From contig OX345651.1 in NCBI GenBank assembly GCA_947044365.1, positions 2,591,426 to 2,655,425 of the forward strand: a stretch of 64,000 bases of DNA, read 5' to 3'. Both the position numbers and the translations under genes were made by a program. The notes beneath the pieces were generated by a model that made no database searches, was not told the DNA's origin, and saw only the letters and a list, made by a program, of their open reading frames with translations. Position 1 is the stretch's first letter. The number at the start of each line of letters is the position of its first letter. Of this stretch, positions 56,678-64,000 are shown one piece after another. Origin of the DNA: Petrosia ficiformis (lineage: Eukaryota > Porifera > Demospongiae > Haplosclerida > Petrosiidae).

Positions 56678-57415
56678 TTAGTAATACATGTAATTGTTTA
56701 CTTGATTATTAAGTGACATCATATCAGCTTTTTGTTTCACTTCTCTGAGGTATTTTTGTGTGGTTTTGCTGCGAGTAGGATACATCAATGTATGTAGTGT
56801 CTCCCACACCTCTAACTCAAAATCATTCTGCAGTAGATTTATCAAACCTTCACGATCTTCTTCATCATTCAGTCGGTAAATACGTCCAAAATATATTTTA
56901 GGTTTTCGAGTTTTGTGAAAGAAAGTAATTAAAACTTTAGAACATTTAGCACATGGTGAATTCTTGATCCATATAGTGTGTATATTACATGGTAGTGTGT
57001 CTCTTGTAAAAAGAACTTCAGCATGTGGAAATGGTTGAACACGTTGACTTCGGTATAATTTACCTTCATTAGTCACTAGATGAGTCACATGATCTTCACT
57101 ATATGCTATACGTGCCATATCTTCTAGCCAGCTTGGTTGTGTATGACATGCCTCATTCTGCCTGTGTGCAAAGCGTACCTCTTGTTGCCGACTAGTGCTT
57201 CCTGGATTTGTATGATGTACTTCAGGTCTGCTATTTGTTGGGTATGTATAGTGTACTTGAGGTCTGTTATTTCTTGGATATGTATGGTGTACCTCAGGTC
57301 TGTTATTTCTTGGACATGTCTCTTCCTGCCTGTTGGTATTATCTTGATGTAGAAGTGAAGCAACAAATTCAATTCCTCTTGATACCAAAGCAGCAATTCG
57401 ACTTCTAAACGACAT
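56678..57415 (-). CDS. AID/APOBEC-like deaminase with Pro/Asn/His repeats, copy 7 (245 aa)
   Basis: The first ATG is at 57,413-57,415 (the frame extends 5 codons further without ATG). MSFRSRIAALVSRGIEFVAS forms an amphipathic helix and not a clear transmembrane segment. Residues about 35-72 carry three to four 12-residue repeats (PRNNRPEVHHTY, PRNNRPQVHYTY, PTNSRPEVHHTN), encoded by 36-bp DNA repeats. The deaminase follows: TNEGKLYRS, His131 and Glu133 in PHAEVLF, Cys155 and Cys158 in NSPCAKCS, KPKIYFGRIYRL, DREGLINLLQNDFELEVW, and a C-terminal helix KYLREVKQKA. The catalytic set is complete. The repeats may be an expanding interaction segment. Confidence 0.85.
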   Translation of the reverse strand: MSFRSRIAALVSRGIEFVASLLHQDNTNRQEETCPRNNRPEVHHTYPRNNRPQVHYTYPTNSRPEVHHTNPGSTSRQQEVRFAHRQNEACHTQPSWLEDMARIAYSEDHVTHLVTNEGKLYRSQRVQPFPHAEVLFTRDTLPCNIHTIWIKNSPCAKCSKVLITFFHKTRKPKIYFGRIYRLNDEEDREGLINLLQNDFELEVWETLHTLMYPTRSKTTQKYLREVKQKADMMSLNNQVNNYMYY

Positions 57416-57489
57416 TCTTATCAAAAACACTGATATCCATGTTTATGATATATAATTTGTCTGTGCTAAAATTTTAAGTGAGTATGTAT

Positions 57490-57690
57490 GTATGTATTAT
57501 ATATGCAATTTGTGAAATGATTTGCACACACTATATTCATATTATAATGATTATATTTTGTTGATGGTATAAAATTATTCATATACGTAGATCACATGAT
57601 ATTTTAACAGTAACTACATGTTTCTAAGGAACTAGTATTTACTAGAAGCCCCACCTTTAGGATAATAGTTATTTCTTTAGTATACAACTA
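57490..57690 (-). promoter_or_regulatory. Shared promoter block upstream of copy 7
   Basis: Nearly identical to 40,640-40,840 (landmarks GATTATATTTTGTTGATGG and ACTAGAAGCCCCACCTTTAG), so copies 0 and 7 shared a recent promoter duplication. No leader-exon donor was recognised between this block and the ATG. Confidence 0.6.
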
Positions 57691-58365
57691 CATTTTAAAT
57701 GTTTTTATACTAACATCAAAGGCTTATATAGCTTTAACAATTGCCTGATCACTATGCAAAGTCTTATCTGACCTACATATATATATATAGTATATTCTGC
57801 GGCTAATAGAAACATACATGTACATAAAAGGCATCTACATGTATAGCTTTAACAACACTCATCACTGCACACTAGGCTTGGGTAATAATTCAATATATAA
57901 TATCGGATACATGTACATTGCAATATTATATAATCGCTATAATCATCTGATTTTGGTCTGCCAATATAATCACAATGCCAAAATCGCTGGGTAGTATTAT
58001 TTTTATTGCTTCTACAGTACATGTAATTCATCAACTAAAAATATGTTTCAAAAAAACATTTTTATTTCTGAACATTTCAGTAACTATAACTTCATTATAA
58101 AATAGAAAGCAGAAATTGATTTATCATCTAGTATGTATTACATGTACATTTAGATGTGTTTCTGTCATTATATATGTGACTAGAAATAAGGAAGATTGAT
58201 CAAATGCTAGGGTGTTCAGGAAGTGCAATCATTTTCTTGATGATAAAAAATTGATTGATATAATGAATACCATAAATTGATTAAAAGTACACTGCATATA
58301 TACATGTATGATGTACAATATAAATAAATAATTATATACAATGTACGTACATCTACATTTCTTAC

Positions 58366-58650
58366 CTGTTTACTTTGTTCAACTCTTCAAATTGATACTG
58401 TACAATTATATTTTGCATTATATACTACAGTGATTGCACAATGAGCTAATAATGACATGTTGCGCAATGATTCAACTCATAATATTCATAATTATAAATT
58501 ATATTGAATAAACTTAATTCATTTGTTTAATTACTTAGTTACTGAGAACAAGAAAAGTCCCTGGTGATCCCCCATTGTTCTATGTTTAGAAACTTTAGAT
58601 TAACTTGTACATATACATGTAATTCGTATTCCTGTGGATCACATGATATA
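58366..58650 (-). promoter_or_regulatory. Leader exon and promoter with two C/EBP-type sites
   Basis: The exon ends AAGTAAACAG|GTAAGAAATG at 58,366. ATTGCACAAT (58,433-58,442) and GTTGCGCAAT (58,459-58,468) lie upstream, then the shared block. Close to the copy 3 promoter. The gene it served is either copy 7 or a lost copy between 57.7 and 58.3 kb, where nothing coding remains. Confidence 0.55.
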
Positions 58651-58896
58651 ATAACTTAGTAAGGTAGTGAGATGTTTCAAAACCTGAGTCAAATGGATAG
58701 TTTCAATAGGTTGGTTTATAGGCTCTTAGGTATATTATTAGCCTTCCTGCAAGTATACCTGTGTGTGAAAGGGTACGGTAATCGTTTTGTGTGTCTCTGT
58801 GTATTACTAAGGATATTAGTAAGGAATAAAAAACAATGGCAGGCTTTTTCTAAAACCTTTTGGTTGTAATTATCTTGTAATGTTACATGTACAATA

Positions 58897-59236
58897 CAGG
58901 GTTCTTGCCAGAAAATCAATTCAAGAAGCGCGGTATTTTTTAGCTCATTAATTACTCATAACCAACAGTATTTCTCAACCATATCACTTTGCATATTATC
59001 ACAATGTTTATTTTAAATTTCTCCTACCTGGAATAGAATATATACATGTATATACAATACTGTAGCAGTGCTTTTAAGAAGGCATATTATTTATGTATAT
59101 AGCTGACATTTTTAGTATTCAAGAAGGGTACATTTTTTATCAGAAGGTACAGCTGATGTTTTTAGCATTCAAGTAGGGTACTGAACGTGACTTTTCAAAA
59201 ATAGTTCTGTACCCTTCAAAAACAGCGAGAACCCTG
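58897..59236. mobile_element. hAT-type MITE
   Basis: CAGGGTTCTTGC and GCGAGAACCCTG ends with exact 8-bp duplications GTACAATA (58,889-58,896 and 59,237-59,244). 340 bp, with internal GGGTAC-containing repeats. Confidence 0.92.
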
Positions 59237-59612
59237 GTACAATATGCAACAATTTTGGATAATTTACAGTTGTAATCATTACGTACACTATTTTTTTCTC
59301 TGATGTAGATTTGGGTTGACTTTATAGTAAAATATATAATTATAGATATTTATAAGGATTTCTGTCCTGACATTAGTAGCATGTTTCATATTATATGAGT
59401 AGCTCACAAGTTATTAATTGTACATGAGTTGAGATTATAATCACTTAAATACAAAACAACATTTTCACAGTTTATGATGTACTGTTCATATATATTTCAT
59501 ATATTTACACAGAAACAAACTTTAAAAAATTGTGTATATAACATGAATATCAAGATAAATAATATTGCATGTACATGTAACTACATTTATCTGTTTTATT
59601 TAGTATGATATA

Positions 59613-60296
59613 CTATACATGTGTATTAATATCTCTGAGGTATTTATGAGTTTTATGGCTATTCGAACCATTCAGTGTAGTATGAAGAGTCTCCCATACT
59701 TGTAATTCAAATCCTTGTTGCAATAGTCTTTTCAAACCCTCAATATTTTCTTGATTATCTGGTTGATATATACGCCCAATATATATTGTAGGCTTTCTTT
59801 GATAGAGCCAAAAGTGGGCTGTTAAATGTTGAGCACAATCAGAACATGGTGAATTTGTAATCCACAATTCTGTGATGTCAACAGAATTTGGTCTATCTTC
59901 TAAAAAAACTATTTCAGCATGTCTTGTTAGAGAGTTAATGTAAATTCTTCCTTCATTTGTTCGTAAGAGTGTCACACGGTTCATCTCATGAGCTAACTTA
60001 ATTGCCTCATCATCTGTATAATCTTTGACTTGATCAATGGGTTTTACCACTCTGTTGCGGTGGTGTCTACAACGTGACTTTTGCTTGTTGGTCTGTGAAA
60101 TTAATGGATGATGCAATCATGTGTAACATACATGTCCTGTTTTGCTTACATCATCCACCCTGCTATTAGTTGTGTGTGTATGGCCTTCATTTTCTGTGAT
60201 TTCGACAGTTTGGAGTTGGTGAAGTTGCATGGGTTCATAAATCTCTCTCAATGGAGTTTTGTGCTCCCCACTTAATCCATCAATATGACTGTCCAT
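59613..60296 (-). pseudogene. AID/APOBEC-like deaminase, copy 8, one nonsense codon
   Basis: From the ATG at 60,294-60,296 the frame reads MDSHIDGLSGEHK and a polar linker to HVCYT, then a TGA at 60,117-60,119, then continues in the same frame: RVVKPIDQVKDYTDDEAIKL, TNEGRIYINS, RHAEIVF, NSPCSDCA, KPTIYIGRIYQP, GFELQVWETL, KYLRDINTHV. In copy 3 the matching place reads ICYTQPNIS. The catalytic set is intact, so the gene is either a recent nonsense pseudogene or starts downstream of the stop, where no early ATG is present. Unlike copy 3, no MG..CCC start is found. Confidence 0.8.
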
Positions 60297-60940
60297 AGTG
60301 CTGAACTTTTTATGATTTCCACTTTGAATACTGTCAAATTGTTGTAACTTTGTATATTGGTCACTAAAGATTTATTGTTTAAATAAAGAAGTGATTAAAC
60401 TTCCTGAATAACAAATTATAACGATTTTATTCTTAAAAAAGATAGGTACATGTAGGTATTTAATAAACGTTTGATCAACTCCCAAATGCACACGTACCAA
60501 AAGGTGAATTCATTATCTTGAGTGCATGTAAATAAATACTGTATGTAAATGTTTGATAATAATTTATTATACAAATATTTGATTGCATGTATTGTATAGA
60601 CATACATAATTATACACATGTACTACATGTACATGTACATGTATATAATATTAGCTATTCAATAATATTCTTCTTACATAACTGACACTATAAATTATTC
60701 ATTTGCTTAATCGCATAATACAGTATTTGCTATGTACCCTGGTAATTCCCTACTTCATGTAACCCATGACATCATACAGTATATACATTATAATCCGTAC
60801 ACTCATACAGTGTACTTACAGGTACATGGAAAATCATTGGCTCGTCCACATGCAAAATAAATATATACAATGTACATGCATGTATATATTATGTATTACA
60901 CGTGCAACATACACATGTAGACATACATTTATTCTTCATA

Positions 60941-61300
60941 CCTGTTTACTTCTTTCTAGGATATCTCACTACTCTATGGTATAATTTTTGTATAATTATA
61001 ATTATACTTATATATGTATCATTTGACATGACTTTGCAGTTATATTTTCTGACAGTGTAAAATTATTTGATTGCATAGTAATTGCTTGTATTGCATGTTT
61101 CTAGTGATTTATCTCTACGTAGTGTTCTATTTTTAGATTAACCCATGACATCATATTTCTATAGATCATGTGATGTTGTAACAGTAATTATTTCAAAGAA
61201 ATTATTTTACCAGAAGCCCAAAACCACTTGAGATGACTTACTATTGAGCAAATGGATATAATTCATTAGTGTATAACTACATGTAGGAATGTATTCCAGT
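60941..61300 (-). promoter_or_regulatory. Leader exon and promoter block upstream of copy 8
   Basis: The exon ends AAGAAGTAAACAG|GTATGAAG at 60,941. The shared block with TGACATCA (61,146-61,153) follows from 61,097. Another TGACATCA lies at 60,767-60,774, inside the presumed intron. Confidence 0.55.
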
Positions 61301-61727
61301 AATCTACTGTTATCTTGAAGTGGTTATGTATTACACATGTACAGTCATTTGATAATTATTATATCAGAGAATGTATTAATTATCACCAGTTGTTGTTTCA
61401 TGTAATTAATTAATACTAGCATGCATGTTATCTTGATGTGTATATGTATAGTGATCATTTGATAACTATAATACCAGTATCTGACAATTTATTATTGCCT
61501 CATAAATTCAAACTTGTATATAGTATACATGTACATGTATGTACTGTACAAAGTGTACATACATACAATGTATATACAATGTACAATGTATATTGAAAAT
61601 TGACTAATCTACATGTATTACTAAGTTGAAAACAAAACAAATTTTTTTCTACTAGATGTACGTATATGTAAATACATGTACTGTATTTATCTAGCAACTA
61701 TCTATCTAGTATTGTACTCATTGTGAT

Positions 61728-62312
61728 CTATCTATGAGTCTCTTGTTTAACATCTCTGAGGTAGTTATGTGTTATATGACTGTATGGACCATGCATCATA
61801 GTATGAAGAGTCTCCCACACTTCCAACTCAAAACCTTGTTGACATAGCTTTTTTAATCCCTCACGATCTTCTTGATCATTTGGTCTTTATATATGTCCAA
61901 CATATATTATAGGCTTTCTATAATCTTGAAAGAATTTTATCAATACTCGTGAACATCCAGCGCATGGTGAATTCTTGATCCATATTTTAGTAATATCATC
62001 TGCTTGTGTTTTCTTGGTAAGGATGAATTCAGCATGTGTGTATGGTGGATCACTCTTACTACGATACAGCTTTCCTTCATTAGTTAGTAGATGAGTGACA
62101 CCATCTTCACTGTGTGCTATTTGTGCTGCTTCATATTCACTAGAACATCTCTCCTCTTCTCTGTAATGAGGTATATAGCTTCCTCGAGATCCCTCAGCAT
62201 GAGGTTGTATCCTTGGTTCATTTTGAGTAACCCATATAATTATTCTGCAAATGAACAATATTATCACTACTATCAATACTATCAGTACACCAATAATAGT
62301 TGCACCATCCAT
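61728..62312 (-). pseudogene. AID/APOBEC-like deaminase, copy 9, one nonsense codon
   Basis: A duplicate of copy 4 with the same MDGATIIGVL transmembrane start, TNEGKLYRS, THAEFIL and NSPCAGCS. At 61,887-61,889 the Tyr codon of GHIYRP is TAA, after which the frame continues intact (DREGLKKLCQQGFELEVW, NYLRDVKQETHR) to 61,728. The truncated product would keep the zinc site but lose the last strand and helices of the fold. A 71-bp intron (62,332-62,402) precedes it with the same acceptor and donor as in copy 4. Confidence 0.9.
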
Positions 62313-63275
62313 TGAGTAGCTTTGTAAGTAGCTGAAATAATTGTGAAATTAATGTACATACATGTATATGTATTCATAAAAGAGTACTATTCATTCACTT
62401 ACCTCTTGGAATAAGCTTTGTAAATCAACTACGCAATTGTTTCTCTTCTACTTGTACCTTTACTGTCTGTAGGTTTGGTTTGGCTTCATAATCACCTTGA
62501 AACTATGAATAATATTAATGATAATTATATTCATAGTTTCCAGGTGCTTATTAATCACTTTACAGGGTATTAAATGCACATGGTTTTTGTATAATATTGT
62601 GAATACCTTCAAAAGTACATATACATTTCCAACTGCTTGAAATACCTTGAATTATCAATATGTGTGGTTACATGTACAACTTACATGTACAATAGAACAA
62701 GAAAGATAAAGTATCCCTATGATTGTATTCAATTTGGTATTGTACTGATGATTTTTTTTCATGTTTATAATTATATATTATTAATCTCCATGAAAACAAT
62801 CATAGTGATGACCTTGCTTGCCATTAAACATCTTTAGATTATACCAGGCAAAAATTGTACTTTCTTCATCAGTATCATGAATACACAAAGTATCTACTTG
62901 TATATATCTACTCAATAATATTATCTATTGCTAGAAGAACTAATGAAATATAAATTATATATTTATAATAGAAGAGAACATCAAGTACTTACCTTTTGAG
63001 TAACTAATAATTATTCTGTTAAAATTATCAGATTCTGTTAAATGTTTGTTTTCATGGAACTATGAATATGTACATATATTAATTAATATTTAATTAATTA
63101 TATTCATGGTTTTACAGAATATATTAGTTTATAAATACCAGTTAAACTTGTTTATAGCTACACAGATATTTTTACACTTTGTTGAGGAATACTGTAAGGC
63201 ATATCACAAAACATTATCTTTGCTATTACTCACACATATTTTACATAAATATTCAGATACACATGTACATGTACT

Positions 63276-63940
63276 CAGTTACCCACACATGTCAGCTAAG
63301 CCTGAGTATTGGTTGATATACCCAGTTACCCACACATGTCAGCTAAGCCTAAGTATTGGTTGATATACCCAGTTACCCACACATGTCAGCTAAGCCTGAG
63401 TATTGGCTGATATAACCAGTTACCCACACATGTCAGCTAAGCTGAGTATTGGTTGATATACCCAATTACCCACACATGTCAGCTAAGCCTGAGTATTGGT
63501 TGATATATCCAGTTACCCACACATGTCAGCTAAGCCTGATTATTGGTTGATATACCCAGTTACCCACACATATCAGCTAAGCCTGAGTATTGGTTGATAT
63601 ACCCAGTTACCCACACATGTCAGCTAAGCCTAAGTATTGATTGATATACCCAGTTACCCACACATGTCAGCTAAGCCTAAGTATTGATTGATATATTCAG
63701 TTACCCACACATATCAGCTAAGCCTGAGTATTGGTTGATATACCCAGTTACCCACACATGTCAGCTAAGCCTAAGTATTGATTGATATACCCAGTTACCC
63801 ACACATGTCAGCTAAGCCTAAGTATTGGTTGATATATCCAGTTACCCACACATGTCAGCTAAGCTTGAGTATTGGTTGATATACCCAATTACCCACACAT
63901 GTCAGCTAAGCCTGAGTATTGGTTGATATATCCAGTTATA
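63276..63940 (+). repeat. 47-bp minisatellite, about 14 units
   Basis: Starts are spaced 47 bp (63,276, 63,323 and so on). The unit contains CAGTTACCCACACATGTCAG and AGTATTGGTTGATATA. Units differ by a few substitutions (TGAG/TAAG, TTGG/TTGA). Confidence 0.95.
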
Positions 63941-64000
63941 GTTAGAAACAACTAATGATTACTAATCAATTAGAATTAGTATTGCAACAAGCCTGATGTA

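Larger units (their letters stand above)
61097..64000 (-). repeat. Segmental duplication, copy A' (partner 48,478-52,010)
   Basis: Collinear with copy A, without the 50,186 and 51,135 insertions, with a longer minisatellite. The homology runs through the window end (AAGCCTGATGTA), so the duplicate extends further right. Confidence 0.92.

Noticed and set aside
60116..60119. TGA in deaminase copy 8 as selenocysteine
   Set aside because: The paralog has Gln there, and no stem-loop element was recognised downstream.
1..64000. CRISPR array interpretation of the 47-bp repeats
   Set aside because: Units are directly tandem without spacers, in a eukaryotic intron-bearing context; it is a minisatellite.

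Overview
The window is AT-rich metazoan DNA, most likely from a demosponge (Amphimedon-like). This rests on the intron-bearing eukaryotic genes, the GT-AG splice sites with short introns, the very frequent ACATGTACATGT-type tracts, and the two gene families described below. The species call is inference. There is no operon structure, ribosome binding site, CRISPR array, rRNA gene or free-standing tRNA gene.

Layout. (1) 1-3.7 kb: a broken non-LTR retrotransposon on the minus strand, whose ORF1 carries a partial SAND domain, next to nested foldback elements. (2) 5.3-31.2 kb: a cluster of secreted fibrinogen/intelectin-like genes. Two are intact (17,085-18,155 plus; 22,690-23,739 minus) and lie tail to tail inside a large inverted duplication. 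The rest are relics or pseudogenes. A decayed RIO kinase 1 gene (RIOK1-like, minus strand) and a tRNA-derived SINE lie among them. (3) 31.2-33.9 kb: a Ulp1/C48-type cysteine protease ORF and, convergent to it, an intact pogo/jerky-type DDD transposase. The block abuts a truncated fibrinogen-like copy. (4) 34-39.9 kb: mostly non-coding, with hairpin elements and a few exon-like stretches. (5) 39.98-62.3 kb: a tandem array, all on the minus strand, of ten AID/APOBEC-like cytidine deaminase loci. Five are intact, one is frameshifted or unresolved, three are pseudogenes and one is a small relic. (6) The array contains a 3.5-kb segmental duplication (48.5-52.0 and 61.1-64.0+ kb) that ends in a 47-bp minisatellite.

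The deaminase array is the most remarkable content. Each long copy has the zinc and catalytic pattern HAE...PCxxC and an AID/APOBEC-like C-terminal half. Nearly every copy begins with a different membrane-targeting device: a single transmembrane segment in copies 1, 2, 4, 5, 6 and 9, and a possible myristoylation/palmitoylation start in copy 3. The upstream regions share short untranslated leader exons with splice donors, a common promoter block, and recurring ATTGCNCAAT sites that match the C/EBP bZIP consensus. This suggests a co-regulated, rapidly evolving family of membrane-tethered deaminases, plausibly for defence against viruses or mobile elements. That role is inference.

Mobile DNA is dense: two LINE families, a SINE, a DDD transposase, several hAT-type MITEs (three with exact and one with near-exact 8-bp target duplications), a piggyBac-type MITE with TTAA ends, and a repeated MITE family with ends like ATCCCTATGATTGCTTT.
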